The notes under the pieces were generated by a model. It saw only the letters and a program-made list of their open reading frames with translations. It did no database searches and was not told the DNA's origin. A DNA stretch of 53,144 nucleotides from Alkalibacillus filiformis. GTDB taxonomy: Bacteria; Bacillota; Bacilli; Bacillales; Alkalibacillaceae. A program made the position numbers and the translations under genes. Positions 7,872 to 17,772 of the stretch are shown here, one piece after another (within the stretch, counting starts at the first letter, position 1; each line of letters opens with the position of its first letter). The stretch covers positions 1 through 53,144 of the forward strand of contig NZ_JAUSUP010000013.1 in the NCBI RefSeq assembly GCF_030814115.1, given 5' to 3'.

Positions 7872-9391
7872 TTAAACTTTTGCGTTCACTCTTTTTAACA
7901 CTTCATCTTTAAGTGCTACAAGCCGTTCTTCTGCCTGCTCTTTCGTCTCACCCTTAACACCGAAGTAAAATTTAAGCTTCGGCTCAGTTCCAGACGGTCT
8001 TAAACAAGTCCAACAGTCATGGTCGAATTTGAACTTCACGCAATGTAATAACCAAGACGTTCATATAAAGAATCAAGAGCATCAAACAACGTTTTACCTT
8101 GAGACTTCCAGTATGCAGCCATTTCACTCGCTAACACCGTTGCTTGAACGGCATCTTTATCACGAGCAAAATCTTTCACTAAATAACCGTAGCTCTCTTC
8201 ATACCCAAAAACAAATTCATACTCTCCAGACTGATTGAACTCTTCAATCTTCTCAGCAATAAACTTGAACCCTGTTAGTGTATCAAGTGTCGAAATGCCA
8301 TGATGTTCTGCGACAGCTTGTCCTAATTGTGACGTTACAATCGTCTTAATCATCAAACCGTTTTCCGGTACTTCAGCTTTGTTAGCTAAAATATAATCCA
8401 ATAACAGCGCCCCTAATTGATTCCCTGTTAACACTTGATATTGATCCTCTCGATTTAAGGCCGCTACCCCTAAACGGTCAGCATCAGGGTCAGTTGCGAC
8501 TAATAGATCAGCCCCAACATCACGCCCTTTGTGAATCGCATATTCAAATGCTTGATGCTCTTCTGGATTTGGAGAAGAAACGGTTGAGAATTCAGGGTCT
8601 TCTACAACTTGTTCAGAAACCGCATGAACTTGGTTGAACCCTGCTTGTTTCAACCCTTCAGTCACAGGCATATTCGCTGTTCCATGTAACGGTGTAAATA
8701 CAATACTTAAATCATCAGCATGACGCTTTAACAAGTCATGATTCATCGTCACAGATTTTAGCGCAGTTAAATACGCCTCATCGACTTCACAATCGACCCA
8801 CTTCAACAAGCCCTTCTGATTAAGTTCTTCTTCACTTAGTACATCTATTTTCAACTCTTCTTCAACACAATTAACCTTCTCAATCATTTGATCGGCTTGT
8901 TTTGGTGGCAACTGTCCACCTACTTCATTGTAAACTTTATAAACATTGTATTCAGGTGGATTATGACTTGCTGTGATCATTACTCCAGCAGCCGTTTCTA
9001 ATTGACGCACAGCAAAAGACAATTCAGGTGTTGGACGTAGTGAAGTGAACACATAAGTTGGAATACCATGGACACCTAACACTTTCGCCGTCTCAAGTGC
9101 GAACTCTTTTGATTGATAACGTGAATCATAGGCAACGACTACACCACGCTCAGCGTTCCCTTGCTCTTCTATGTATAACGCTAGCCCCTTTGCTGCTTTA
9201 CGTACTGTATAGATATTCATTCGATTGGTTCCAGGTCCTAATTCTCCGCGCATCCCACCTGTTCCAAACTCTAACGTCTGATGAAAAGCATCTTCTAGTT
9301 CAGATTCATTCATTTGGAATAGCTTAATTTTTAATGATTCATCAAGTTGTTTAAACTCTCGCCACTTTTTGTACCGCTCTTGCCAACTCAT
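7872..9391 (-). pseudogene. pgcA: Alpha-phosphoglucomutase with internal deletion and frameshift
   Basis: Intact members isomerise glucose-6-P and glucose-1-P and feed UDP-glucose. The first 451 codons (9391-8036) are a good PgcA: active-site serine in TASHNPPEYN, metal loop DPDADRLG, and GYEESYGYLV. The frame then stops just after ERLGYYIA. The real C-terminus continues in another frame from about 8037: FDHDCWTCLRPSGTEPK, the phosphate-binding loop, ending in RVNAKV at 7872. The two parts total about 505 residues against roughly 580 usual, so about 75 residues are missing and the reading frame is lost at the joint near 8036-8040. The start is ATG 9391 with GGAG upstream, 4 bp after the VanZ-family gene. 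It is either a true disabling deletion or an assembly error. Confidence 0.88.
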
Positions 9392-9395
9392 ACCA

Positions 9396-9830
9396 TCACT
9401 CTCCTCTAGTTATTAAACGATAAAACACAAGATATATCAACATACCAAAACTAGCACCAACCGTATCTAAAACAACATCGCTCACTTCTCCGGATCTTCC
9501 TGGTATGTATAATTGATGCACTTCATCTGAAATGGCGTATAATAGACAAACTAAAATCGACACCCAAACACTTCTCTTTAACTTTACACCACTGATTCTT
9601 AAAGCATTTATCACAAGAACACCTAAAATAAAGTATACAAAAAAATGCGCCCCTTTTCGAATGACAATGTGTACCCATTCAGTATCAGCGTCAATAAAAG
9701 GCACAATCGAAAGCACGATTTCGACGACACTACCACTTAACTCACTTGATTCTTCTCCCGGCTGGTGAGAGAAATAAAAAATAAGCCCCATCCACATAAG
9801 GACAGCCAGCCAAGACACAATCTTCTTCAT
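9396..9830 (-). CDS. VanZ-family membrane protein
   Basis: This small membrane protein of 144 residues has four hydrophobic segments. The family signatures RKGAHFFVYFILG and ISDEVHQLYIPGRSGEVSDVVLDTVGA are present. The function of chromosomal VanZ-like proteins is poorly known; the original one gives low-level teicoplanin resistance. It lies 4 bp upstream of pgcA and was probably co-transcribed with it. The ATG is preceded by AAGGAGATGGG. Confidence 0.85.
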   Translation of the reverse strand: MKKIVSWLAVLMWMGLIFYFSHQPGEESSELSGSVVEIVLSIVPFIDADTEWVHIVIRKGAHFFVYFILGVLVINALRISGVKLKRSVWVSILVCLLYAISDEVHQLYIPGRSGEVSDVVLDTVGASFGMLIYLVFYRLITRGE

Positions 9831-9988
9831 AACCCATCTCCTTAAGCCCTACGATCAATCAAAAAACATTATGTAAAACAAAAATAACCTATCATCATAT
9901 AGTACAACAACTTCCATTATTTTGGAATCTATTAAACTAAAATCATAATGAAAATTAAGTGGAGAGATCAAATACCGCATTAAATTTT

Positions 9989-10018
9989 AAACTCCACCGC
10001 ACAAAGGCGGTGGAGTTT
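9989..10018 (-). terminator. Terminator downstream of the 74-residue gene
   Basis: A 12-bp perfect stem (9989-10000 with 10007-10018) is followed on the minus strand by TTTAAAATTT. On the plus strand it is followed by a T-rich tract after a short gap, so it may act both ways. A second weaker hairpin (GTGGG/CCCAC) lies at about 10052-10077. Confidence 0.65.
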
Positions 10019-10108
10019 CGTCTGAGTGTCTTTTTATTTTATTTTTTGGGGAAAGTGGGCTCCATTAATTCCCACTGTGTTTATTGAGAGTTATTTTCCG
10101 TTCAATTT

Positions 10109-10333
10109 TTAGTTACCTTGCCTTTTTTGGCGAAAATCTTCTTTAAGGACTTGTATAAACTTAAACATACTTAGAGGAATCTTGCCACCACTTAGCTTAA
10201 AGATCCTCCAATGAAGTCCGAGCATCTGTTCAAGATCTTCTTTCCGATTCTCCTTGGCGAATCTATAGTAAGCATGAATGAACTCAGATTTCATTTTTTC
10301 AATCTCTTCTGCTTTGTCTTTTACAGTTTCCAA
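10109..10333 (-). CDS. Small charged protein of unknown function
   Basis: The 74-residue product is highly charged and predicted to be helical (KDKAEEIEKMKSEF near the start, KFIQVLKEDFRQKRQ near the end), with no signal peptide or membrane segment. I do not recognise it. The start is TTG 10333, with GGAGGTGAGAAGG upstream. A hairpin terminator follows at 9989-10018, so it is probably a stand-alone gene. A possible -10 (TAAAAT) lies about 105 bases upstream, and two direct copies of ATTGTTCA lie above that, near 10480-10500. Confidence 0.55.
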   Translation of the reverse strand: METVKDKAEEIEKMKSEFIHAYYRFAKENRKEDLEQMLGLHWRIFKLSGGKIPLSMFKFIQVLKEDFRQKRQGN

Positions 10334-10602
10334 AAAGCTACCTTCTCACCTCCACTATAATTTGTTGAAAAAAGCTGCGATTACAATTAGTTCCTAATAA
10401 CCACCACCTTGTTCCTACAAAGTACATCTTTATTTTACAAAGTTTTCAGAATAAGTAAAGTACTTTTTTGAAAATAATTATGAACAATTTGTGAACAATC
10501 GCGCAAGAAAGTAACCATTGACCCATCATTATTTAATTTTTAGGTAAAAACGGCAGCCACAAGCTTGTTTATAGATATTATGAACAAGTTAAAGCTTGAT
10601 CG
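10334..10602. other. Non-coding stretch upstream of the small gene
   Basis: No coding sequence is seen. It holds the leader and probable promoter of the 74-residue gene, a direct repeat of ATTGTTCA on the minus strand near 10480-10500 that could be a regulator site, and an imperfect palindrome at about 10564-10590 (CTTGTTTATA/TATGAACAAG) just before the IS21 relic. Confidence 0.4.
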
Positions 10603-10819
10603 TTGTAAACGCTAAACTAAAGTAGACAGTTTTTGCTTAATAAAAGTTTACACTTTTCAATCAAAAATAACTCTCTGTAGTATGATAGAATGATCAACTG
10701 TCAGCGTCAGCAGTAGGATAAAAGATGGAATAGTGAGACAAATGTTTATGGAAATCTATCAAATTAAGAAACAACGATTTAAAATTAGGAGGATTGTAAG
10801 GAAGTTAGGTGTTTCATGA
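10603..10819 (+). mobile_element. IS21-family relic: left end and start of istA
   Basis: A 25-base end sequence (10603-10627, TTGTAAACGC through GTAGAC) is repeated in inverted orientation at 19701-19725. Short repeats of the GTAGAC/GTTTAC type follow, as in IstA-bound ends of this family. An ORF from GTG 10733 gives VRQMFMEIYQIKKQRFK then IVRKLGVS and stops at 10819. This is the N-terminal helix-turn-helix of an IS21 IstA transposase, cut off after about 28 codons. No further istA, istB or second end is seen here. Confidence 0.75.
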
Positions 10820-10901
10820 ACAAAAATTCAATAACAGTTTCAATTTGGCTATAATATATTTAATGCTCTTATTAAGTATTCTTTCGATGGATTAAAGTTA
10901 A

Positions 10902-10921
10902 AGGTGGCCTTTCGGCCACCT
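10902..10921 (-). terminator. Terminator of the ugd transcription unit
   Basis: An 8-bp GC-rich stem (AGGTGGCC/GGCCACCT) with a 4-base loop is followed on the minus strand by TTTAACTTTAAT, directly after the ugd stop. Confidence 0.8.
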
Positions 10922-12088
10922 CTAATCTCTACTAAACACATCTCTTGTATAAACTTTGTCACGAACATCTTGTAGTTCTTCTGATAGTCTATTGGCTACA
11001 ATTACATCAGATGAAGCTTTGAACTGATCAAAGTCGTTAATAACTTTCAAGCCTTCAAACTCATCGTCTGTTAGTGATGGTTCATAAACAACTATTTCAA
11101 CACCATTCGAGCGTAAGCGTTCAATAACACCTTGGATGGCTGGTTGTCTGAAGTTATCAGAATCTGTTTTCATCGTTAAACGATAGATTCCAACTTTCTC
11201 AGGGTTTCTTGCTAAAATTCTATCTGCATTGTGAGTTTTTCTTGTTTCATTAGCGTCGACAATTGCTGTAATGATGTTATTAGGTACATCTTCAAAGTTC
11301 GCTAATAACTGCTTGGTATCCTTCGGTAAGCAGTAACCGCCATAGCCAAATGAAGGGTTGTTGTAATAATCTCCAATTCGTGGGTCTAGACTTACCCCTT
11401 CAATAATTTGTTGTGTATCTAAGCCATTAATCTCGGTATAGCTGTCTAGCTCATTAAAGAAAGATACGCGCATTGCTAGATAAGTATTAGCAAATAGTTT
11501 AATAGCTTCTGCTTCTGTTGAGTTTGTAAATAGCGTTGGGATATCTTCCTTGATGGCACCTTCAGCTAATAGATTAGCAAACGTCTCGGCACGTTCTGAT
11601 TGCTCTCCAACGATAATACGAGAAGGGTGTAAATTATCGTATAACGCCTTGCCTTCTCTTAAAAACTCAGGTGAGAAGATAATATTCTCAGTATTATACT
11701 TCTTCCTTAACTCTTCTGTATAACCAACAGGGATTGTTGACTTGATCACCATGATAGCATCTGGATTAATATCTAAAACATTCTCAATCACCGTTTCAAC
11801 TGAGCTTGTATCAAAATAATTCTGTTCTGGAACATAGTTTGTTGGTGTTGAGATAACAACATACTCAGCATCTTTAAATGCTTGTTCTTTATCTGTTGTT
11901 GCTGTTAGGTTTAAGTCTTTAGTCGCTAAGAACTCCTCAATCTCAGGATCAACAATTGGAGATTGTTTATTTTTAATTAGATCTACTTTCTCTTCCATTA
12001 TATCTAATGCAATGACTTCATTATACTGGGCTAGTAGGACTGCGTTTGATAGACCTACATAGCCTGTGCCGGCGATTGTGATTTTCAT
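10922..12088 (-). CDS. ugd: UDP-glucose 6-dehydrogenase
   Basis: It oxidises UDP-glucose twice with NAD to UDP-glucuronate. The 388-residue length is that of the short E. coli-type Ugd. The NAD fold starts with [12 protein letters not shown], followed by [15 protein letters not shown], the [11 protein letters not shown] loop and the catalytic cysteine in [14 protein letters not shown] near residue 260. The different dehydrogenase at 29471-30811 is of the UDP-GlcNAc type, so this gene probably supplies glucuronate. It is the last gene of the run that starts with cysD and lies 38 bp after cysQ, which links uronic acid supply with sulfate activation. AAAGGAGA precedes the ATG. Confidence 0.92.
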   Translation of the reverse strand: MKITIAGTGYVGLSNAVLLAQYNEVIALDIMEEKVDLIKNKQSPIVDPEIEEFLATKDLNLTATTDKEQAFKDAEYVVISTPTNYVPEQNYFDTSSVETVIENVLDINPDAIMVIKSTIPVGYTEELRKKYNTENIIFSPEFLREGKALYDNLHPSRIIVGEQSERAETFANLLAEGAIKEDIPTLFTNSTEAEAIKLFANTYLAMRVSFFNELDSYTEINGLDTQQIIEGVSLDPRIGDYYNNPSFGYGGYCLPKDTKQLLANFEDVPNNIITAIVDANETRKTHNADRILARNPEKVGIYRLTMKTDSDNFRQPAIQGVIERLRSNGVEIVVYEPSLTDDEFEGLKVINDFDQFKASSDVIVANRLSEELQDVRDKVYTRDVFSRD

Positions 12089-12126
12089 ATAAAAGTCTCC
12101 TTTATGAAAGTTTGCTATTTAACAAC

Positions 12127-12909
12127 TTATCTTTTCACTAAAAACCATTCATTCAATAACTCTTTCTTATTATAAGTAAACCTCTCGCCATCTGACTCTC
12201 GTAACACTTGTCCACCTGCTGCTTCGACAATCGCTTGGCCTGCACCTGTGTCCCATTCCATAGTTGGGGCGTAGCGTGGGTAATAGTCTGCTTCACCTTC
12301 AGCGACTAAGCAAAACTTTAAGCTACTGCCGGATGATACAGTTTGAACATCACCTTTTAACCCTTCAATAAAAGCCTCAGTTTCTTCAGACATGTGCGAG
12401 CGACTTGCAACAACGTGAATCGTGTCGCGCTCTTGATCCATAGGCAATTCCACTGCTGCATCAAGCCAATAATCTGCAGTCACTTTTGATGCTTGTTCAA
12501 CTTTATAAGCACCCTCACTTTCTGAACCAATATACATAATGTCTAAAGCTGGTGCGTAAATCACACCTAATGTTGAAACATTTCCTTCAACAAGAGCAAT
12601 GTTAACGGTAAATTCACCATTTTTCTTAATAAATTCTTTCGTACCATCAACCGGGTCAACTAACCAAAACTCACTCCATTTCTTACGTTCTTCATAAGGA
12701 ATATCGCGACCTTCTTCGCTTAAAATCGGGATGTCTGGAAAAGCTGATTTCAGTCCTTGAGAAATCACGTGATGTGCTCGTTCATCCGCAATTGTTAGTG
12801 GGGAATCGTCTTCTTTAAATGCCACGTCGAAATCTTGTTCATAAACAGACATGATTTCTTTCCCTGCTTCTAAACAAATGTCATATAATGTCTTAATTTG
12901 ATCACTCAT
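12127..12909 (-). CDS. cysQ: 3'(2'),5'-bisphosphate nucleotidase
   Basis: It hydrolyses PAP, the by-product of sulfotransferases, to AMP. The 260 residues show the lithium-sensitive phosphatase motifs: LTIADERAHHVI, ILSEEGRDIPYEER, the metal site DPVDGTKEFIKKNGEF and the late WDTGAGQAIVEAAGG. It lies 18 bp after the permease gene and 38 bp before ugd. In a sulfation system it would relieve PAP inhibition of the sulfotransferases. Confidence 0.93.
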   Translation of the reverse strand: MSDQIKTLYDICLEAGKEIMSVYEQDFDVAFKEDDSPLTIADERAHHVISQGLKSAFPDIPILSEEGRDIPYEERKKWSEFWLVDPVDGTKEFIKKNGEFTVNIALVEGNVSTLGVIYAPALDIMYIGSESEGAYKVEQASKVTADYWLDAAVELPMDQERDTIHVVASRSHMSEETEAFIEGLKGDVQTVSSGSSLKFCLVAEGEADYYPRYAPTMEWDTGAGQAIVEAAGGQVLRESDGERFTYNKKELLNEWFLVKR

Positions 12910-12927
12910 ATATATTCTCCTTTCTTA

Positions 12928-14706
12928 TTAAAACCAAACAAAGTTCACAATGGTTACTGTCGTAATCATTACAAGTAATGCGAGTGGTGTACCGACTTTA
13001 ATGTAATCTTTAAAGTGATAGCCACCGGGGCCGTAAACAATCAAATTCGTTTGATAACCAATTGGGGTAATAAAACTGGCTGAAGCTGCGATGGCAATGA
13101 TTACAGCAAACCCCATGTAATCCACTCCTAATGTTGATGCCATTTCAAGTCCAATTGGAAGCATTAACACAGCAGCGGCACTATTAGTAATCAACTCTGT
13201 AAAGATATTCGTTAATATATACACGGCAGCTAACAACACCAATATACCCAATGGTTCACCTATTACTAGTAATCCATTAGCTAACCACGATGCCAAGCCA
13301 GTCTGTGTCATCGCTTCTCCAACCCCAAATGCACTAGCTATTAAAAGTAACACATTAAATTGGATATAACCCTTTGCTTCTTCTGGTGTTACTAATTTAG
13401 TAATCACGTAAATAAAGACGGTTAATAACATGGCTTTAAACATGGTTAAGAACCCAAGTGTTACTGACATGATCATCAATAGTAAAACCGCAATCGACAA
13501 CCATCCTTTACGTGGATTGCCATTTAAATCTTTCGGTGTCTCTAATGAAGACACAATATAAAAATTATTGGAGTTGCTGTAGCGCTTCACAAAATCTGAA
13601 CCGGCGAGTAAGAGTAATACATCACCAGGCTTTAAAATGATATCACCGATTTTACTTTGAATCCGTTCATTGTTACGGTGCACGGCTAGCACGCCGGCAT
13701 CAAACTGTGAACGAAACTGAGATTGTTTTATTGTTTTTGATAATAAAGAAGATTGGTGGGATACAACAGCTTCCACAAGTTGAACACCACCATCTTTTAA
13801 ATCCTCTAAGTCGAGGTTGGAACCTGTTTGTAGTTCTAGTCCTTTTATTTGTTGTAATTCTGCAATGGTTGACATCAATCCAGTAAAAATTAATCGGTCG
13901 CCCTCTTCAATGATGGTTTGCGATTTAACAGGTGAAAGGCGGTCTTCGCCACGAATAATTTCAATCAAGTATAGCCCTTTTAATTCACGTAATCCTGCAT
14001 CGGCAACCGTTTGGTTAACTCCATGAAATGATGATAACACGACCATTTCTGCTATGTATTCGCGTGTTTCTTCCTTAATACGTTCACTAAATCCTTTATG
14101 ACCTGGTAACAACTTATTTCCGATCGTAAATAAATAGATAAAACCGATAATCATGATTGGAATACCAACGACAGCAAGCTGGAATATACTAAATCCAGTT
14201 AGTTCACGATCCAATAACATTCCATGAATGACAAGATTCGTCGACGTACCCATCAGTGTAATCGTGCCACCTAAGATCGTGACATAGGACAACGGAATTA
14301 AAAATTTCGATGGAGCGATTCCGCGCTCCTCACACCAGTTTTTAATCATTGGGGTGAATGTGACAACGATTGGTGTATTGTTTAGAAAGGCAGATGATAA
14401 AGATGCTGGAAAAAAGAAACGAAACATCGCGTGTTTAACACTTTGACTTTGATCGAGCCACCTTACCATTAGCTTCTCCAACACACCATATTTTTGAATC
14501 GTTCCAGCTACTACAAATAATAATGCAATAGTTAACATACCTTGGTTAGAAAAACCGTTGAAGGCTTCTTGAGGTGTTAACAGGCCAGTTAAAACAAAGA
14601 CGATTAAGACAGAAAATACAATCATATAGGGGCGCGCCATTTCAAACAGTAAGGCACCAAACATAACTAAAATCATACATAGTACAAAAATCATCTCTAT
14701 TGTCAC
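12928..14706 (-). CDS. SLC13-family permease with two TrkA-C domains, probable sulfate importer
   Basis: A 592-residue inner-membrane transporter with hydrophobic blocks at about 1-200 and 395-590, separated by two TrkA-C-like soluble domains (about 205-375, with EGDRLIFTG and KPGDVLLLLAG). Conserved SLC13/DASS-type segments are visible: LNNTPIVVTFTP, LMGTSTNLVIHG, TNSAAAVLMLPIG and PIGYQTNLIVYGPGGY. Close family members are found beside cys genes and are taken to import sulfate; the gene position supports this, but the ion is inferred. The start is GTG 14706 with GGGGTGAT upstream. A terminator separates it from cysN/C by about 20 bp. Confidence 0.85.
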   Translation of the reverse strand: MTIEMIFVLCMILVMFGALLFEMARPYMIVFSVLIVFVLTGLLTPQEAFNGFSNQGMLTIALLFVVAGTIQKYGVLEKLMVRWLDQSQSVKHAMFRFFFPASLSSAFLNNTPIVVTFTPMIKNWCEERGIAPSKFLIPLSYVTILGGTITLMGTSTNLVIHGMLLDRELTGFSIFQLAVVGIPIMIIGFIYLFTIGNKLLPGHKGFSERIKEETREYIAEMVVLSSFHGVNQTVADAGLRELKGLYLIEIIRGEDRLSPVKSQTIIEEGDRLIFTGLMSTIAELQQIKGLELQTGSNLDLEDLKDGGVQLVEAVVSHQSSLLSKTIKQSQFRSQFDAGVLAVHRNNERIQSKIGDIILKPGDVLLLLAGSDFVKRYSNSNNFYIVSSLETPKDLNGNPRKGWLSIAVLLLMIMSVTLGFLTMFKAMLLTVFIYVITKLVTPEEAKGYIQFNVLLLIASAFGVGEAMTQTGLASWLANGLLVIGEPLGILVLLAAVYILTNIFTELITNSAAAVLMLPIGLEMASTLGVDYMGFAVIIAIAASASFITPIGYQTNLIVYGPGGYHFKDYIKVGTPLALLVMITTVTIVNFVWF

Positions 14707-14726
14707 TTCATCACCCCATTCCTATT

Positions 14727-14765
14727 AAAAAGGGCTACTACCATAACATTGATAGTAGCCTTTTT
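14727..14765 (-). terminator. Terminator between cysN/C and the permease gene
   Basis: An 8-bp stem (GGCTACTA/TAGTAGCC) flanked by A-run and T-run works in both directions. On the minus strand it ends cysD-cysN/C, only about 20 bp before the permease start. There is little room for a new promoter, so partial read-through may set the level of the permease, cysQ and ugd. Confidence 0.8.
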
Positions 14766-14768
14766 CGT

Positions 14769-16595
14769 TTATGCTAACTGTTGTTGAATTTGTTTTACGA
14801 TATAATCTGTTGCTTCATCTAAACTCATTTGACTTGTGTCAACTTCGATATCTGGGTTCTGTGGTGCTTCATATGGGCTTGTGACACCCGTGAAGTTAGG
14901 GATTTCTCCATCTCGAGCTTTTTGATATAGCCCTTTAACATCACGTTCTTCACATACTTCAAGTGGTGTACTGACATAAATTTCGATAAATGATTCACCG
15001 ATAATGTCACGTGCATTTTGGCGATCACCTTCGTATGGTGAAATAAATGACGACAACGTGATCAGACCTGCATCATTCATTAACTTACTTACCTCAGCAA
15101 TACGACGGATATTTTCGACTCGATCGGCCTCTTTAAACCCTAAGTTTTGGTTCAAGCCATGACGAACATTATCACCGTCTAATAACATCGTATGGTGGCC
15201 ATGTGCGACAAGACGTTTTTCCACTTCGTTAGCTAAGGTTGATTTACCTGAGCCAGATAAACCTGTAAACCATAGTGTAAGTGGTTGTTGGCCTTTCTGT
15301 TGTGAACGGATTGGACGTGTAATATCCGTATCTTGCCACACAACATTCGATGAGCGACGTAGAGCATGATTAACTACACCTGCAGCTGATGTCATGTTTG
15401 ATACACGATCAATTAAGATAAAACCACCAAGCGCTTCGTTATTTTCGAATTTGTCAAAAACAGCTTTCTCAGATAAGGCAATATCACAGACAACAAGCTC
15501 ATTTTTATAAACTTTGTCAGCTGGTACGTCATCACCTGTATTAATATCGATTTTATGTTTGATTTTCATGACTGTACCAGGAAGTGTTTTCGTTCCAAGT
15601 TTGACTAAATAGTTACGTCCTTCGACTAATTCGTCACCATCCATCCATAATAGTGTTGTCGTAAATTTATCGGCAACATTAAGCTCTTCATTTGTTGTTA
15701 AAACGTCACCACGTGATACATCGACTTCTCGATCTAATTGAACCGTGACAGCTTGGCCAATGCCCGCTTCACCAGACTCTTGATCTGAAACTAGTAAACT
15801 CTTAACATTTGCTTTCTCTTTACTTGGTAACGTTATAACTTCATCGCCAACATTAATTTGGCCTGATTCAACTTGACCTTGAAAACCACGGAATTGATGG
15901 CTTGGACGGCTAACGCGCTGAACAGGTAATGTGAACGCTGCTTCGTCCATTTGATCTGTCACATCAATATCCTCTAAATACTGTAGCAACGGCTTACCAT
16001 CATACCAAGGTGTGTTTTCGGATAATTTCGTGACGTTATCGCCAGCAGTTGCTGATACTGGAATAACTTGAATGCTCTCTAAATTGAAATTATACGTAAA
16101 CTGTTCAAATTCTTGTTTAATCTCGTTAAAACGTGCTTCATCATAGTCAACCAAGTCCATCTTGTTCACGGCTAAGACAATATGGTTAATCCCCATAAGT
16201 GAACAAATACGTGCGTGACGCTTTGTTTGCGCAATAACACCTTTAGTTGCGTCAACTAAAATTACCGCTAAATCCGCAAAAGACGCACCAACAGCCATAT
16301 TACGTGTATATTCTTCGTGTCCGGGGGTGTCTGCTACGATAAATGAACGGTTATCTGATGTAAAATAACGATATGCAACATCAATTGTAATCCCTTGTTC
16401 ACGCTCAGCCATAAGGCCATCTAGTAATAAAGAATAGTCTATTTCACCACCACGACTACCAACTTTACTATCGAGTTCTAATGCTTTTTCTTGGTCCGCA
16501 AATAATAGTTTAGCATCATATAGCATATGTCCAATTAATGTTGATTTACCATCATCGACACTACCACATGTGAGGAATTTTAATAGTCCCTTCAT
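14769..16595 (-). CDS. cysNC: Sulfate adenylyltransferase subunit 1 / APS kinase fusion
   Basis: The product is a two-domain enzyme of PAPS synthesis. The N-terminal GTPase half (CysN) shows the P-loop GSVDDGKSTL, DTPGHEEYTRNMA and NKMDLVD, followed by EF-Tu-like beta domains. From about residue 425 there is an APS kinase (CysC) with Walker A FTGLSGSGKSTLANEV, DGDNVRHGLNQNLGF and the FTGVTSPYEAPQNP tail. I set the start at ATG 16595 (608 residues), which overlaps the cysD stop (TAAAATG) and has GAGAGGGG upstream; the longer frame to 16652 lies inside cysD. With CysD it makes APS and then PAPS in the cytoplasm. Confidence 0.95.
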   Translation of the reverse strand: MKGLLKFLTCGSVDDGKSTLIGHMLYDAKLLFADQEKALELDSKVGSRGGEIDYSLLLDGLMAEREQGITIDVAYRYFTSDNRSFIVADTPGHEEYTRNMAVGASFADLAVILVDATKGVIAQTKRHARICSLMGINHIVLAVNKMDLVDYDEARFNEIKQEFEQFTYNFNLESIQVIPVSATAGDNVTKLSENTPWYDGKPLLQYLEDIDVTDQMDEAAFTLPVQRVSRPSHQFRGFQGQVESGQINVGDEVITLPSKEKANVKSLLVSDQESGEAGIGQAVTVQLDREVDVSRGDVLTTNEELNVADKFTTTLLWMDGDELVEGRNYLVKLGTKTLPGTVMKIKHKIDINTGDDVPADKVYKNELVVCDIALSEKAVFDKFENNEALGGFILIDRVSNMTSAAGVVNHALRRSSNVVWQDTDITRPIRSQQKGQQPLTLWFTGLSGSGKSTLANEVEKRLVAHGHHTMLLDGDNVRHGLNQNLGFKEADRVENIRRIAEVSKLMNDAGLITLSSFISPYEGDRQNARDIIGESFIEIYVSTPLEVCEERDVKGLYQKARDGEIPNFTGVTSPYEAPQNPDIEVDTSQMSLDEATDYIVKQIQQQLA

Positions 16596-16596
16596 T

Positions 16597-17496
16597 TTAG
16601 AAATACCCCTCTCGTTTGCGACGTTCCATGCTGCCTGCAGCCTCTTGGTCAATCACGCGACTTGTACGCTCAGATGAGACAGCGCCAAGTGTTTCTTCAA
16701 TGATTTCATCTAAGGTATCAGCTTCTGACTCCACACCACCAGTTAATGGATAACAACCCAATGTACGGAAGCGCACTTTCTTATGCTCAACTTTTTCATC
16801 TTCACCAATAGACATGCGGTCATCATCGACCATAACGATATTGCCATCGCGTTCAACCACTGGTCGTTCTTTCGCAAAATAAAGCGGGACAATCTCAATA
16901 TTTTCACGGCGTATGTACTGCCAAATATCTTTTTCTGTCCAGTTAGAAAGCGGGAACACACGCATGCTTTCACCTTTATTAATGTGCGTATTGTATAACT
17001 TCCACATTTCAGGCTTTTGATTCTTCGGATCCCACGCATGGTTTTCGTTACGGAATGAAAATACACGTTCCTTTGCACGTGACTTCTCCTCATCACGACG
17101 TCCACCACCAAACACTGCATCAAATCCATGTTTATCAAGTGCTTGTTTTAAAGCTTGTGTCTTCATGACGTCTGTATAAGACGCCCCATGATCAAATGGA
17201 TTGATCCCTTTTTCAACACCTTCTTGATTAATATGTTCAAACATTTCAATACCAAGTTCTTTTGCCTTTCGATCACGGAAATCTATCATTTCTTTAAACT
17301 TCCACGTCGTATTTACGTGTAGTAACGGAAATGGTGGTTTTTCCGGATAAAATGCCTTCATTGCTAAATGAAGCATAACTGAACTATCTTTACCGATCGA
17401 ATAGAGCATGACCGGGTTTTCACATTCTGCTGCTACTTCTCTTATAATATATATTGCTTCAGCCTCAAGTTGATCGAGGTGTGTTAGTTCTTTCAT
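16597..17496 (-). CDS. cysD: Sulfate adenylyltransferase subunit 2
   Basis: It forms APS from sulfate and ATP together with CysN. The ATP-pyrophosphatase loop [19 protein letters not shown] lies near residue 35, followed by [21 protein letters not shown] and [14 protein letters not shown]. The start is ATG 17496 with GGAGGT upstream (299 residues), nine codons inside the longest frame. It is the first gene of the cysD-cysNC unit. No cysH, sulfite reductase or other reductive gene is in the window, so the product is probably PAPS for sulfation. Confidence 0.95.
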   Translation of the reverse strand: MKELTHLDQLEAEAIYIIREVAAECENPVMLYSIGKDSSVMLHLAMKAFYPEKPPFPLLHVNTTWKFKEMIDFRDRKAKELGIEMFEHINQEGVEKGINPFDHGASYTDVMKTQALKQALDKHGFDAVFGGGRRDEEKSRAKERVFSFRNENHAWDPKNQKPEMWKLYNTHINKGESMRVFPLSNWTEKDIWQYIRRENIEIVPLYFAKERPVVERDGNIVMVDDDRMSIGEDEKVEHKKVRFRTLGCYPLTGGVESEADTLDEIIEETLGAVSSERTSRVIDQEAAGSMERRKREGYF

Positions 17497-17619
17497 TGAT
17501 AAGTACCTCCTTTGAAATTTCAAAATTAGTATACATTCAAACTATTAAAAATTTGCGAAAATATTTAATTTTATAGAGTGTCATTAAAACCTGTGGCTAA
17601 CTAAGTACACTTCTGACCC

Positions 17620-17763
17620 TCAATAACGAGCAGCAATAAAATTAAAAAACAAACCAAAGATTAGTGCAACAACCTTCCCAAGAAAAACAAAGCTTAGTTG
17701 TTTAGTTACATTGGATAACTCCTTTTTCATGTTCATCTTCTTAACTTTAGTAACTAACTTCAT
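17620..17763 (-). pseudogene. Truncated flippase, N-terminal fragment
   Basis: A frame from ATG 17763 (or 17736) to TGA 17620 encodes MNMKKELSNVTKQLSFVF then GKVVALIFGLFFNFIAARY. This closely parallels the start of the flippase at 20854-22374 (LKNVTKQSSIVFIGKILGLVF, FNLIAARF). Only the first of a dozen membrane segments remains. It begins about 10 bp after the polymerase stop, so it was probably the next gene of an older polysaccharide operon that was cut when the cys block came to lie beside it. Confidence 0.7.
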
Positions 17764-17772
17764 GTATCAGTT

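Noticed and set aside
17496-17620. Search for a riboswitch upstream of cysD
   Set aside because: The leader is short and AT-rich, and I found no S-box or other known fold and no terminator-antiterminator pair.
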